Assembly (NCBI GenBank): GCA_949130485.1
Contig: OX422185.1
Location: 14,197,011-14,261,010 of the forward strand
From: Agelas oroides
Lineage: Eukaryota > Porifera > Demospongiae > Agelasida > Agelasidae
Reading direction: 5' to 3'
Length of the DNA: 64,000 nucleotides
Shown: in pieces, positions 23,116 to 34,884 of the stretch
How the letters are laid out: each line of letters opens with the position of its first letter
Numbering within the stretch: position 1 is the stretch's first letter
The notes under the pieces: model-generated
Databases searched by the model: none
Seen by the model: only the letters and a program-made list of their open reading frames with translations
Told to the model about the DNA's origin: nothing
Position numbers and translations under genes: made by a program

Positions 23116-25160
23116 GCTAGAAACCTTGAAATGTGCTATGTGTGGTGGTTGACTTTGCATAACAATTAAGATCTTCAGCGAGATGTGGTTCACTGATTGT
23201 TCACCGTCAGAGTAATTACCCAGTAGGCAAGACAGCTTGTCCATGGCATATGAGTAAAACTAGTGCATGGTGATTGTAAAACTACCTATTGACTAGTCAA
23301 CAGGCAAAGTTAGCTGGGCTTAATGACTAGGACCTGAGCACCCAGTGTGTACAATGGAACTCTTCTGATGCAGACATGCTTGCCTTTAGAAGATTTAGGG
23401 ATTTTGGGTAGTGAAATAGGGCCTAGGGAGGTCGGAAGGAATACTACTAGAGAATGAGGGAGTATACTTCTTGCCTCTTAGGGAGTATGTGAGTTGAAAG
23501 GTGTTAAATGTATAGTGCTGAGGGTGGAGTAATTTCCACATGTACCCATTCTTTATAAAGTAAGTTCATGTGTATATGTAGTTTTATAAGTAGATATGTA
23601 ATATAATTATCTGCACTAATTAAAACAAATAGCTGTGCTTACCTTAAAATGTAATAGAAGCCAAATATAGACTCTTTGTGTAAAGGTGTGGCTATAAATT
23701 AGTAAACATTGTTTATGACGCTATGATGGCAATTTTGTTGTTAATTTGGAACTCAAATCTGAACTGTGTGGAATTCCTGAGTTTTACGTTGATCCTGTTC
23801 GATTTTGGTTTACAAGTCCCAAATCAACCACAGAGAACTATACTTAACAAACTCATTGCATACGGAAATAATGTTACTGTTTAGTAATGCAGAAATTGTC
23901 CATTAATTGGCACAAGCCTGAGTGAGCCTCATACAACCTTGGACAAATTCACAATCTTCCGTGAAAATAATAATACTGCCCCTTTCTTTCTTTCCAGAGT
24001 GATGATGTCAAAGTGTGGTCTGCGAAGTGCGTACGAGCCCCACCCTCCACATAGCAGCTCTTTGTGCAGGTCTCTTTCTTATTTTGTAAACTACAGTGTG
24101 TCAAACTCGGTGATGCGCTTATAATATGTGATGGAATAATATTCGATTTCTTTTAGGAACTGCCCCATATGGAACTTATATAGCCATCCAACATTGCTAT
24201 TTCATTCAGGCCATTAAACGTTTGGTGCTTCAGGATGCTAATCAGTTTAAATATGGGCCACCCAATTAAGCTGACATTGCAGCACCATGAATAGCCGTGT
24301 TCAGAACACAAGTTTGTGCAGCATCAACACACTATGTTTCGGCTGATAGGGCCATCTTCAGCTGTTTATTAGGCACAACTACATCTGAAGAAGGTATTCC
24401 GGCTGAACTTACGTTTACACTATGTCTATGCTTTGTCTGTGCTAAAATTTGTGTCCCGAATTTGTGTCCCACAGTGAGTGTATGGAATGGTCATATTTAC
24501 AGCATAAACAAACAGCATGTTGTGAGCCACATGCTCCTTGTATGCCATAAACATGGCAATTCATTTACAGTAAACAAAGCCTACAGCAGCGTCACACTGG
24601 TACCATTCATTGAAGATGTGACAATTGAGTTGATTTGTCTATCGAAAGGACAAAGGAGGGAAAATGAAATTCTCCGATGACATACAGTTAATATTTGTAA
24701 ACTGTTTTCAGGGCTGAGTCAACTCCATGTATACGTAGCAGTCCAATTAGTTATACATAATTAACTAATAAACATTTAGTGACATTGGTAACATTACAAG
24801 TACAAATTCTTAGACATAAATGGTTATAGGAAACATCCGGTCAACATGTAACTAATGTGTGTTTACAGGCATAAAAATTCAAGTTTGGCAGAAAGTCATT
24901 GTTCAAGTAGCCAGGCCTTCCTACTGTCTAATTTGTGATTGCTTGCATAAACAATGGAGGAAAGCCTGGGAGCATTTGTCACGTAACATCAATTTTATCT
25001 TAGGTAGAGAGCGGGGAGGCCTGCAACTGAAATAACGATCTCGAAGCCTTTTCGTGGAGTGTGTATCCGAGCATCCAAGCACTGGAGTCCCGAATGTTCA
25101 CAAAGCGAAAGACTTACTGCTAGTTTGGAACAAAGAGTGTGTATGTGAAATGTATTCATT
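23116..25160. other. no gene; degenerate MITE fragments
   Basis: A diverged copy of the 41.3 kb MITE family is visible around 23960-24170 (CAAACTCGGTGATGCGCT, then GGAACTGCC). Inverted motifs TTTCGGCTGAT..CATCTTCAG and CTGAAGAAGG..CCGGCTGAA occur at 24335-24411. The 127-codon frame at 24297 spans these motifs and is not credible as a gene. Confidence 0.5.
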
Positions 25161-25306
25161 TCATCACAGGCCTCTCCCCCCTCTGTCTACCTAGATAGAC
25201 ATTGATGTCACTCACATGATAAATGCTCCCTGTCCTTACCCCCCCATTTATCCATACTGTAAGTGATCAAAAACTGGACAGGAGGAAGGCCTGGGAATGA
25301 GGCTAC
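25160..25306. mobile_element. degenerate TAGCCTCG-family MITE
   Basis: Ends GGCCTGGGAATGAGGCTA and contains TAGACATTGATGTCACTCAC..ATGATAAATG. The left end is diverged. Confidence 0.55.
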
Positions 25307-26204
25307 TGTTCAAGGAGACCCTAGTTAACCAGGACACTGGAGCAAGTTCTAACTGCATCTATTATCTACAATGCTTAGCATGCTATGTCTGAGCACACAT
25401 TGAAAATGGCAATTCACACAAATATGACTATAGTACTGACCAAGTGGCAGTCCCAGATAGAAACCAAACACTATTCCATCACTTGATTTCTGTTTTGACA
25501 CTTAAAGCTTTTTTGGGGGGAGCAATTAAATTCAAAATTGGCAGGAACTCATTGTTACTGGACCAAGTTCAGGTGTGGCAGCCCTGTGTCTGGGCACACA
25601 GCTATGTACGTTCTTTGTCATATTCCTGACTAATAGTCAATGTCTGACTGTGAAAGTTCCTGGATAGGTTGCTAAAGGCAGTGTAATGGACACACAGACA
25701 GGTAGTGGGCACAGCTATGCATTACAATGGTAGGAAAGCAGCTCTACAAGGACAATAGTGTTGTGGTTAGAATCCCATTAAACAGGAAGAGACGAAGGCA
25801 GGGAGGGGAGTTCTAGTGTGCACACAGTCTGAATGTATGGGTGTATAAACCTACACTAGCTATTAAAGTTATGGTTAGAACACAATAGATGTGCTGAGAG
25901 AATTTGATAACTATAAGTTGGGCCCACATATAGCTATGCATACTAAGACCACAATATTATTGAGTGGTCCCCACATTGTAGTGCATGGGTGCACACATGC
26001 TAAGTTGATAGTATTAGTGACCACAATGTATATAGAAGCATGGTGCAACACTTAACCCACAATATGTATGTGGTACATGTACAATAGATCTTGTGCTACA
26101 GGTGTGTGCTTTGCCTTGAACAACATGTTCACTTTGTGAACATGTCCTCCAGCTTCCATCCCTTGAACAAACTCTATAAAGAAAGTCCTCAACATGCATA
26201 TTTG
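25307..26204. other. no gene seen
   Basis: Spacer. At 25444-25480 there is a fragment resembling the GTGGCAGTCC end of the 41.3 kb MITE family. Confidence 0.45.
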
Positions 26205-26362
26205 GCAGTTGTCCTCCTCTTCCTATCTACTACAACATGCAACCTTGGACAGCTTCCCTCCTCTTCCTACCTAGTACATATTGACGACACTCACATGATA
26301 AAGACTCTCCCTCCATTTTTGCATGCCGTAAGTGAAGTAGGAGAGCTTGAAAATAAGGCTAG
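26205..26362. mobile_element. degenerate TAGCCTCG-family MITE
   Basis: Contains ACATATTGACGACACTCACATGATAAAG and ends AGCTTGAAAATAAGGCTA, matching the internal motif and right end of the family. Confidence 0.45.
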
Positions 26363-27639
26363 CAATTATCACTATAAGCCCACTCTATTTCCCATCAGCT
26401 TTTGCAGTTCTAGACAAAATGAATACTATCTCTACCCTAGTTAGCTATAAAAGTTTGGGATATCTAACCGGGTGGGGTATTTACAGTGTGGCAAGGCATG
26501 TACAGGTGGCAAGATTTGCTTGTTGGTATGTAACTTTGGGATATACAGCTGGTTACATATGCTATATATTCAGCCTTCTAAGCAACAAAGATATGACATA
26601 ACTGGTACGCATGCAAAACACAGCTGCCAGTATTGAACTGTTGCTTAGCAGGTGGAAGCGGAACTAGAATGAGATTAGTGAGGGTTTTGTTGGTACAGTA
26701 ACAGGGTAGCTGGACATTCCTTTCTCACCAACTAGCCATGCATGCCATGTGACTATTAGCACTTGTTAAGTGGTGGAAAGCTGGGCGGGGCATGGGAACG
26801 AGGCTACTTCTACAGATGGTTGTAAAGATGTTATCCAGTTAGAAAGACCTTCACTGTTCTGTTCAGTGTATATAGGTTAGTGTTGTGCACTTCAAGAAGG
26901 ACATCAGTCTCAACATTCTCATCACACATTAAACCACATTCAGTAATGCTTTCAATAACACTCCTGTTCTCTGTCATTCTGCAACATCTTTTTGAGCATC
27001 AAGAAACATCTGGTTTAACAGCACTCCATACAGCCTTGTACATACAGTAGTTGGCAGAATACTTTCAACTTTGGCTAGCTGAAGCACTGATCACTGGATA
27101 AAATCCATGAGATTTCTAGATTCTGGGAAGATTTCTAGAGATTTCTCGACTTGTGATCAAACTTAAAATGGAGAGAAACAGAGAACGTTGAGATTTCAAA
27201 TGTCAGATTTTGACAAATATTTTTGTCCAGATTTCAACCACAAGCATGCAAAATTTTAAGGAGCAAGCACCCCTTGGGTTAGCCACTGTTATTAAAACGA
27301 TATCAGTTGACAGTCGTCCTGCAGCTCAACTGACCAAAAAAGAAAACAAAAGTGGGATTGAATTGTTTTTCTAGTGGATATTTCTATTTCAACAATTCTG
27401 GCTAGTTGCTGCAGAACATACAATACACTGAGCCTTTAGTGGAATTTACATGTATATATCTGTCTGCCTGTCTGTTGCAACCAATTAACACACAAGCACC
27501 AAAACACATCTAGTTAACTGTAGTTAGGCTTACCTTAAGCTATAGTCGGTCATGCCAGTGGTTCTTTACCTTCCTTCCTCTTCTGCTCAGTGGAGGGGCT
27601 TTCATCAAGTTGCCAGAGAATACGTTGGTCTTAGTCTTG
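26363..27639. other. no gene seen
   Basis: A lone right end GGGAACGAGGCTA sits at ~26793-26805. No exons or RNA genes were recognised. Confidence 0.45.
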
Positions 27640-27940
27640 GGTGTGATCAAGATGTCAGCCATTCTGACGCTCACTTGCACTCAAGCAGAACTAGCTATGT
27701 CAGCAGCACTGATACACTGCGGATGTTGAAAGTGATCAAGATATCAGTCACATGCATTCTGATACATGTACTGCTTGCATGCAAACAGAACAACTAGCTA
27801 TGTCAGCATATAACACATAAACTGCAGATATTGGAAGGATTTTTGAATAAGATGTCAGTCATATGCGCTCTGACGCTATCTGCATGGAAGCGGGACAAGA
27901 TAGCTAGCTACGTCAGTAGCACCATACCTACGTGTACTAT
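27640..27940. repeat. diverged ~110-bp tandem repeat, 3 copies
   Basis: Three copies of a block with AAGATGTCAGYCAT..TCTGA..CTAGCTAYGTCAG. The open frame at 27552-27797 overlaps the first two and has no other support. Confidence 0.6.
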
Positions 27941-28636
27941 ATTATCCATGATAATACAGTACGGCGTACTGTATTATCTAAGGGAGCACTGGCAGACTGC
28001 TGATTTGTACAAATGACAAGTATTACAAAGCGTGCGCGTGCCATCCCTGCTTTATACAGCTGCTAGCTACCACCTTTGATACCTGAATTTATCCATTGGT
28101 TCAGCTGGGCTCTGGAATCGAAATGCTTGAGTTTTATGATGTTCCGTCTTCTCACAGTGCACAGCTAGCTGGTGTCGGCCGTCCTCTATCTCGGCTTAAT
28201 TAAAATTCCTCGGCTGCGGAGCCGGCCTGAGGTACTTCCACTGATAGCTATGAATATTGTCTCGATCTGTCGGCATGACAAGACAGCTGCTGGTATCAGG
28301 TATGAGATGGCCTGATGTCGGAGTAATCTGAACGCTCGGGGCGGAGAAGTCTCATCCGCATCATGTGCATGGAGCCATGTAAGCTGACTGTAGCAGTGTA
28401 CGTGACCATGCATCTGCATGTGATTCACAGTCTACGTTATTAACGGTTAATATGGGTGCGCAGTGAACGTGTTGTTCAACTTGAACCTGAAACTCAGAAT
28501 GTTACTGAACTGTCTGCTCAGTAGGTAGATAGACAGATACATAAACAAACTTAAGGGATGGCCACTCCTATAGGCACAATGCTTATGTTGTGACTGTGGC
28601 TCTAGAGGATTGTGAGGGCTGGAGGTTGTTGTAGCT

Positions 28637-28795
28637 CATGATCAATGGTCTAGACTCTAGAACACCGGCAGGTCAAGCCAGGGACCTTGGGTTTGATTCT
28701 CAGTGACTGCTGACTCATGATCAGTGGTCTAGACTCTAGAACACCGGCAGGTCAAGCCAGGGACCTTGGGTTTGATTCTCAGTGACTGCTGGCTT
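28637..28795 (+). repeat. tandem pair of 79-bp tRNA-like units (possible SINE)
   Basis: Two near-identical 79-bp units (start 28637 and 28716). Each has an A-box-like TAGCTCATGATCAATGG (altered in unit 2) and a B-box-like GGTTTGATTCT, spaced as in tRNA-derived SINE heads. A third diverged piece (gttgcagctcaag..GAGTTCAATTTCC) lies at ~29095-29140. Clover-leaf folding is poor, so SINE-like is tentative. Confidence 0.4.
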
Positions 28796-29165
28796 TCTGC
28801 TTGATTCATGACTGTTCTATCATACTCCAGATTTTAAGAATTATGCTCATATGCTCACTATTATGCCGGTGTTACAGTGATGTGTGTTTCCCCTGGGGAA
28901 TGTGTGCCCCCAAACACATTTTCCTAGTGATATCTGTTCCCCTTGTGAAAGCATCAGTGGTACGTGTTTCCATCTTCAAAGTTTACAACTGTACAATACT
29001 AATATCACTCAGGAAATGTGTTTGGGGGCACATGTTCACCGGGGAACACATATCACTGTAACACTGACATAATGTACACCTCCCTAGCCTGGTGGTTGCA
29101 GCTCAAGCCAAGTGCCTTGAGTTCAATTTCCAGTGACTGCCAATTTCCAGTACTGTTTAGCTACA

Positions 29166-29287
29166 ATGGATAAATGTGTGAATAATTCCTACAGCAAATA
29201 GCTCAGTGTGTTCATGTACTTTCTCGTCATTGTTTCCACAGAGCATGGTCGGTGACAGGCATCTTTCAGAGGAGAGAAACTGTAGAG
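29166..29287 (+). pseudogene. degenerate copy of the exon carried by the 48 kb element
   Basis: From ATGGATAAATGTGTGAATAA it aligns along its length with 48365-48496, including ..TTTCCACAGAGCATGGTC.. and the final GAGG|TTAG donor context. An in-frame TAG after eleven codons and about 10 missing bases make it non-coding. This shows that the exon-like sequence exists as a family in the genome. Confidence 0.7.
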
Positions 29288-29379
29288 GTTAGAGCAAAGA
29301 AAAGGTTAATACACAGACAGTGGTATACGATGATACATGTACTGTATGATACTCCATGAAATTATGGGGTAGATAGTGC

Positions 29380-29764
29380 TAGTCTCGCAAGCCAGACCCA
29401 CTTCCGCAAAATAAAAGGGATGGGTCTGGTGAACTGCGTATACAAGCCATGTTCCACTGGAATGCAATTAGATGGATGATGTAATAAGATTTCAAATAAT
29501 GGAGTCTTGAATTACCTGTTGCGGAGTAAGCATGCTCCCCGAGGAGTTTTGTCGAAGTGTTTTTACAGCTCCAGCCATAGTGGAAAAGATGCCCTAGCTC
29601 AATTTCACCATTTTCAAGACTGCTTTTGCTACTCAAACGGTGATGTAATGTGTCATGTGACAAAATGTGATTGGACCGCACTGTACAGTGCGGCGGGACA
29701 CGTGTATACGCAGTTCACCAGACCCTTCCCTTTTTTGCGGAAGTGGGTCCGGCTCATGAGACTA
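29380..29764. mobile_element. TAGTCTCG-family MITE with 9-bp duplication (8/9)
   Basis: Ends TAGTCTCGCAAGCCAGACCC / GGGTCCGGCTCATGAGACTA over 385 bp. Flanks agatagtgc / agctagtgc differ at one base. Inverted arms continue inward (CTTCCGCAAAA.. / ..TTTTTTGCGGAAG, then GGTCTGGTGAACTGCGTATAC). Confidence 0.85.
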
Positions 29765-29936
29765 AGCTAGTGCATGTGCAAACATTAGATACCAGGCCAT
29801 TTTTCCTCTTCCAGTGGAGCTGAAAATGATATGATTGGTCGTTGAACAATCTTGGTGGGACATGCGTACAATGAGGCAAACAGGACCTAATACAAAGTAA
29901 GCCATATCAAACTCTTCACTCAGGTTGGCATTTCAG

Positions 29937-30025
29937 TGGGCAATGGGAGCGTACGAAGCTGCACTGAGGCCCCTGGCAGCTGTGATCCCTGATCATCCAA
30001 CAGACTCATCCCCTGTGATCCATCT
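29937..30025 (+). CDS. candidate exon cut by a MITE, unknown protein
   Basis: Acceptor GGCATTTCAG precedes a coding-like stretch reading WAMGAYEAALRPLAAVIPDH, then PTDSSPVIHL. A hAT-type MITE starts at 30026, so the true exon end or donor is obscured. I do not recognise the protein. It could belong with the exon at 30380-30492, but phase cannot be checked across the interruption. Confidence 0.4.
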
Positions 30026-30169
30026 CAGTGGCGTAGGAAAGACTTTTTGATTGAGGGGCACAGTTTGAAACTACACATAGAGTAGTGAGCAATTTGTATA
30101 ACAATTTATGAAAACTTGGGGGGAGGGGGGGCACATGCCCCTGGTGCCCCCCTGGTTCCTACACCTATG
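30026..30169. mobile_element. short hAT-type MITE
   Basis: Ends CAGTGGCGTAGGAA and GGTTCCTACACCTATG, with G-rich and C-rich runs near the right end. CATCT directly repeats on both flanks (30021-30025 and 30170-30174), shorter than the usual 8 bp. Confidence 0.7.
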
Positions 30170-30379
30170 CATCTCGTACTAAAATTTCTCTGGGTAGAGA
30201 GTTTAGGTTTGTACAGACTTTGCACTGCAGCTTTGTGACCGTCTTCTGTCCTGTCTTCATCTTTGTTTTTGTATCGGTCTCACAGTCAAACCACGTAAGA
30301 TACCATTTGACAATCTCGATCCTGGTCCATGCGACACTTCAGGAGTGTATATCTTAGCTAACTATCTGGTTTTTCACAG

Positions 30380-30492
30380 ACAGTTCTTCAGAAACTCCAC
30401 TTTGTGACTTTGAAAGTGACGGCATAGGATCGCAAAGCCAGACTCTCAAGAGATTAGTGACAGCAAGTCAGGACCATGCGCTCGGACACTAA
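30380..30492 (+). CDS. candidate terminal exon, unknown protein
   Basis: A branch-like CTAAC and the acceptor GGTTTTTCACAG (ending 30379) lead into a frame reading DSSSETPLCDFESDGIGSQS and ending at TAA 30490-30492. An alternative frame, spliced from 30292-30346 (KPRKIPFDNLDPG), would stop earlier. The Ser/Asp-rich composition is coding-like, but no family is recognised. Confidence 0.35.
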
Positions 30493-30819
30493 GGCCAATC
30501 ATGTGAATGGTTATTTTGAGCTCTGCTCCCACATGGCGTGGGTATGAGGTGAGAGAGGAGGAGAATGTGAGGGGAGTGGGAGTATACAGGTCTGAGGAGC
30601 ACCATATAATCTCCGAAAATAAGCCCATGGGTGATGACATTTACTGATTGCGTGTTTTTAAGAGTTTTGAATATTCCAGGCCCTGTAGCTGTAAGCATGC
30701 AAGGGCTCAGCATTGTCATGCGTCTGCTTATGCAATAACAGCAAATGTTGCCTGCCTTTATTCGTTAGTCCCTCCTTTTTCACTGTGCTGCCTCTCCAAT
30801 GGTTTCTTGTTTGCTGGCT
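30493..30819. other. no gene seen
   Basis: Spacer after the candidate terminal exon. No polyadenylation signal could be assigned with confidence. Confidence 0.4.
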
Positions 30820-30907
30820 TAGCCTTGTTCCCAGGCCTTCTCACTGTCCAGTTTTTGATCGCTTGTGATCAAAAACTGGACGGTCGGAAGGCCTGGGAAT
30901 GAGGCTA
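30820..30907. mobile_element. 88-bp nearly perfect palindromic MITE
   Basis: TAGCCTTGTTCCCAGGCCTT / AAGGCCTGGGAATGAGGCTA enclose GTCCAGTTTTTGATC and its complement with almost no loop. Flanking 9-mers ttgctggct / gttctggct agree at 7 of 9 positions. Confidence 0.85.
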
Positions 30908-31604
30908 GTTCTGGCTAGGCTTTAAAAAGCAGATGTTTTTGCCCTATTTGGTTAATTTCAGTACTATTTGCATATGGTCATTATGATGAACAAGCTGTTC
31001 ACGCTGGTTTTTATAATGATATTCATATTCCATACTAGTGGGCCCAATACTTGCGTCAGTTTAGCAAAGTAATTTTATTTGCTGCAGAAAATCACAGTTC
31101 TACAGCCTTTCGTACCAAGGTTGACTTGTTTAGTTTTGCCAAAAACTAGTAGGGCTCGAACGACAATAGAAATTTCTAATTGGCATGTAGTTTATACGAC
31201 AAATCGACTAATTGAAGAAGTCGATCCGCTGGTTCGAGGTAGGTCAGGAGCGCCTTGAAGCCCATTCACTGCACGCAATATTCAGAGGGTGAAGATCACG
31301 CGCTATCATCCCCGTGACCAACGCATTGATGCGGCTCGATCTCGATCGCCTTCATACATGTTTTACACGAAGCTAGCCACTTTGGGGTGCTTGCATTTCA
31401 AGTGCTTTTAGGGCTTGAACGATTTCTACAATTAATCGATTAGTTGGCAAGACTTTATTCGTTGACTATTGATAGTGAACATCGATTAATTTCTGCGCAT
31501 GCTCAGTTGTAGCCACACGCTTCTCCATGCAACAAGATGGCAGCCAATTGATCTGGAGAGCTCCCGTAGCTCTGCTAAATGAAAACAGAAGGTTTTTTGT
31601 TGGG
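30908..31604. other. no gene; two hAT-like terminal motifs
   Basis: TAGGGCTCGAACGAC (~31150) and TAGGGCTTGAACGATT (~31409) are direct copies of a hAT-like terminus, followed by TCGATTA motifs. No transposase is present. Confidence 0.4.
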
Positions 31605-31930
31605 AGAGTCCCCCCCCTCGTGTGTCTGTCTGCCTTGTTGTGTGTGTTACGCTGCCTTATTCCCCCCCCCCCCCCCCCCCCCTCGTGTGTCTGCCTGTCT
31701 TGTTGTGTGTGTTACGTTGCCTCGTTCCCCCCTCGTGTGTCTGTCTTGTGTGTTACATTGCCTCGTTCCCCCCCTCGTGTGTCTGAGTCGTGTGTGTTAC
31801 GTTGCTTCGTTCCCCCCCTCGTGTGTCTGTCTTGTTGTGTGTTACATTGCCTCGTTCCCCCCCTCGTGTGTCTGTCTGTGTGTTACGTTGCCTTGTTCCC
31901 CTGTTGTGTGTCTGTCTTGTGTGCGTATAC
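31605..31930. repeat. ~45-bp CT/GT-rich minisatellite, ~7 copies
   Basis: Unit contains CCCCCCCTCGTGTGTCTGTC and GTGTGTTACRTTGCCTCG. Unit length varies around 44-48 bp. Overlapping open frames of 143 and 165 codons are repeat artefacts. Confidence 0.9.
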
Positions 31931-32231
31931 ATGTGACTCAGACTGTGCTTGCTCTTAATCCTTATCAACCCGCTCACTTCTTTCACCTTTCCATTCTTTT
32001 TTCTCTCACCTACCCTCTCCCTCCTTCCTCCCTCCTTCTCTTTATCCTTTATGCCTCTTCTCCCTTCATCAGCTGAAGGTCGTTATATGAAGACAATTTC
32101 ATGAAGAATTTTACCTGTAAAACTGACACATTATCACCTTTGTTTTATATTTGTTATACTTGAGGCACCATGACTGTGTGTGCACTGCCTGCGTAAAATT
32201 TAGCTGATAAGTTCTGAGGCCACTAGCACTA
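31931..32231. other. no gene seen
   Basis: C/T-rich to AT-rich transition. Nothing recognised. Confidence 0.4.
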
Positions 32232-32297
32232 CAGGGGCAGATTGGGGGGGGGGGGGGGGCCATGGGGGCCCTTCTTCAATCTCTGGATCCGCCCCTG
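32232..32297. mobile_element. 66-bp hAT-type micro-MITE
   Basis: CAGGGGCAGATT at the left and CTGGATCCGCCCCTG at the right flank a G-run. Little more than termini remain. Confidence 0.6.
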
Positions 32298-33356
32298 CAT
32301 TAGGCTTTGAAGATTGACTGATCTATAGTGTTTGGTGGAGTTGAAAGTAATAGAAGAAATGATTAGTCTAAGAGTGATTGCAAGGACGCATATACAAACT
32401 GAAAAAAAAAAAGAACGATGTTCAGGGCAGGAGGTAGTCCCACAAGCCAACCACAGCGCATTGATTACTGAAAGTGATCCATGCTGTGGTTGGTTCAGTC
32501 TGGCTTGCGAAGCTAGGCTGGATGGAGGGTAGTGGCATTAAATATTAGTGAAGCAGGTTTTCAAACATGCTAGCAATATGATTGTGTCTGCATGGCCACC
32601 AGTATGTGAATTTCTATTTCATGCACCTTTTTTTGAACTTAGTCTTTGCACCATGTTCATGTTAACGAACTGCGCATGCATGAGTGGATGGAATTAAACT
32701 CTTGAAACCTAAAGCTAGCAGAACAGCTGCATTCCTACTAGCAGCTAAGGCTACCAACTTGTAAAATCTTTTGTAAAACATTAAAAAATGCCAGCAAGAA
32801 AGAAATATATGTAATTGTATCCTAATCCCTGCATGCATTGCACACACTTATACAGGAAGGTGTGAGAGTTTTAGTAGCAATGTTTGTATAAATGGCTCTG
32901 CAAAGGATACACCATTTGTTTCCACTTTAATTGCCCGTTTTTGTAATTGACTTCACATCTTCGGAATCAAACGATGACTTTGAGAAGGGCTCATTTTCTT
33001 GTCTAATTGTGCATGTGTGTCTCCAAGGGTCAAGTAGAAAAGGACAACAATTTGGTGTTACAGCTAGCGGAACTTGTATAGATTCACATCAGCAAACTAA
33101 GTGCACACAATTTAATCTGGAGGAGAAATAAAAATGCATGCCGCTTTGTTTTCAATTTTTTCCGTCATCTTTAAGTCACTTTACAAAAGGGGACAGCCTA
33201 TGGGATTCCCTGCCAGACATTGTTCACATCCCTCCCCTCTTGCCCAGGTAGACATTGATGTCACTCATGTGCTAAAACCTTTGTGCTTACATACTGGCCT
33301 TGTGTGCAAATGGACCATTCATTGAACAATCAACCAGCTATACTGCATATTCAAGG
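32298..33356. other. no gene; diverged MITE remnants
   Basis: Around 32430-32515 a diverged TAGTCTYG-type copy is visible (AGTCCCACAAGCCA / TGGCTTGCGAAGCTA). The rest shows nothing clear. Confidence 0.4.
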
Positions 33357-33505
33357 TAGCCTCATTCCCAGGCCTTCCCTGCCTCCAGAGGTATTTGATC
33401 ACTTGAGTATACTGAGGGAGATATGGCAGGGAAAGCCTGGGATCAAAAACTGGAGGTGGCATGGGATCAAAAACTGGAGGTGGGGAAGGCCTGGGAACAA
33501 GGCTG
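33357..33505. mobile_element. TAGCCTCG-family MITE with internal duplication
   Basis: Begins TAGCCTCATTCCCAGGCC and ends GGCCTGGGAACAAGGCTG. The inner block GGGATCAAAAACTGGAGGTG occurs twice here and again at ~33620, where another partial copy (to ~33664) ends ATGAGGCTTG. Confidence 0.75.
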
Positions 33506-33725
33506 GTCAATGCAAACTTCCACCTCATGGGACTCCATCTGTCTGCCTGACGTTACATGACATCACTGCAGATGACAAGATCGGCCTTCCCTGCCTCCAG
33601 GTTTTGATTGCCTTGTAGTATGGGATCAAAAACTGGAGGTGGAGAAGACCTGGGTATGAGGCTTGTATTGACCAGTCCCAATGAAATGTACTGATGCTGC
33701 CTTGCAAACATTGCGGTCTTCGACA

Positions 33726-34084
33726 TAGTCTTGCAAGCTGGATCCACTTCCAGAAAAAGTGAACTGTTTATACAAGCCATGTCCCGCACACTGCTTAGTG
33801 AGGTCCAATCACATTGTAGTATTTTGTCACGTGATACATTACATCACTGTTTGAGTAGCAATGACAGCCTGGAAAACAGTGTTCATGCTACTGCAGGAGC
33901 TGCAAAAAACACTTCTAGGGAAGCATGCACATTTCACAGCAGGTACAGTGTATTTCAAGAGTGCATTACTTGAATCTGGTTAGGCCATCCAGCTAATCGC
34001 ACTCTAGTGGAATACGGCTTGTGTACACAGTTCACCAGACCTTTTCGTTTTTGCAGAAGTGGCTGAGTCTAGCTTGTGAGACTA
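33726..34084. mobile_element. TAGTCTYG-family MITE, diverged
   Basis: Ends TAGTCTTGCAAGCTGGATCC and GTCTAGCTTGTGAGACTA, with inner TGAACTGTTTATACAAGCC and its counterpart near 34020. The same layout as 29380-29764. Flanking 9-mers do not match. Confidence 0.75.
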
Positions 34085-34674
34085 GGACAGAGATTACAAC
34101 AAGAGCCTCAAGATTATTGGTTGGGCCTTCCATGTGTGTGTCTACCTTCTTTCTACCTGATGCTACATGACATTACCACACTTGATGAGCTCTCCCAGGT
34201 CTCATCCCACCACACTTGCATATCATTAGGTAATCACATACTGGAGATCTGGAAATGAGGATGCATTCAGAGGGTACATGACTCAAAAATTAAATTTTGT
34301 ACAAACTGTCAAGCTCTCATTTGCTGTGAGATCAAGCTGTCAAGCAGCCAATTATCAAACTTTTTGAACCCTGATCTCAGCTGTGACTAGCTAGGCCTAC
34401 AGTAACTGTAGCTGGGAGAACCCACATGACACAAAAATACTGTAGTGGTTGACCAAGCATGCCAAGCTCTTCTTTGTCAACCACTACGCTAGTTCAATCA
34501 TAATTTGTGGCAAACTTAACATTTTATTGCTCACCTTACTTGATGGCTGTATGTAAGCTGAATGAAAGCCTCATCTGCTGTTCATAGGTTCATGGGCAAG
34601 GTACTATCATTGACTATGAGTATGAACATGAAACATGATTCATCTAATATTTCTTTTCATGTTCGCTCAAATAG
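34085..34674. other. no gene seen
   Basis: A diverged TAGCCTCG-type fragment (GTGTCTACC..GATGCTACATGACATTACC..GAAATGAGG) occupies ~34115-34260. The rest is unexplained. Confidence 0.4.
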
Positions 34675-34800
34675 AGAGAGTCGTAGGCTTCTGGCGCGCT
34701 TTTTCGTGGAGGGGCAATGAGTCTTCAGAAACGGGTGCGTTTGAGCAGCAAATGGAGGTCGATTCTGAGGGGAAGAGGAAAAGGAAGGCTCTCCAAGGAG
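34675..34800 (+). CDS. weak candidate exon
   Basis: An acceptor-like CTCAAATAG precedes a stretch open in the frame RVVGFWRAFSWRGNESSE, including ATG..MEVDSEGKRKRKALQG, up to GGAG|GTGTGTGT. It could be a first coding exon with a basic patch. The donor lies in a GT run and no partner exon was found. Confidence 0.25.
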
Positions 34801-34884
34801 GTGTGTGTGTTTGTTAATGTTCTGTCCCTTCACGTTATTTACTGTACAAATTGCCTGCTGTGCAATTGATTATCCCCTACGATA

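Noticed and set aside
24335-24411. Hammerhead-ribozyme-like core (CTGAAGA..GCCGAAAC on the minus strand)
   Set aside because: The first stem II pair does not form, no GUH cleavage site fits, and stem I is missing. More likely an inverted MITE motif.
24297-24680. 127-codon plus-strand frame
   Set aside because: Spans inverted repeat motifs. No similarity or splice evidence, and composition like the surrounding non-coding DNA.
31527-32076. Cys/Val-rich frames of 143 and 165 codons
   Set aside because: Generated by the ~45-bp minisatellite. Two overlapping frames are open together.
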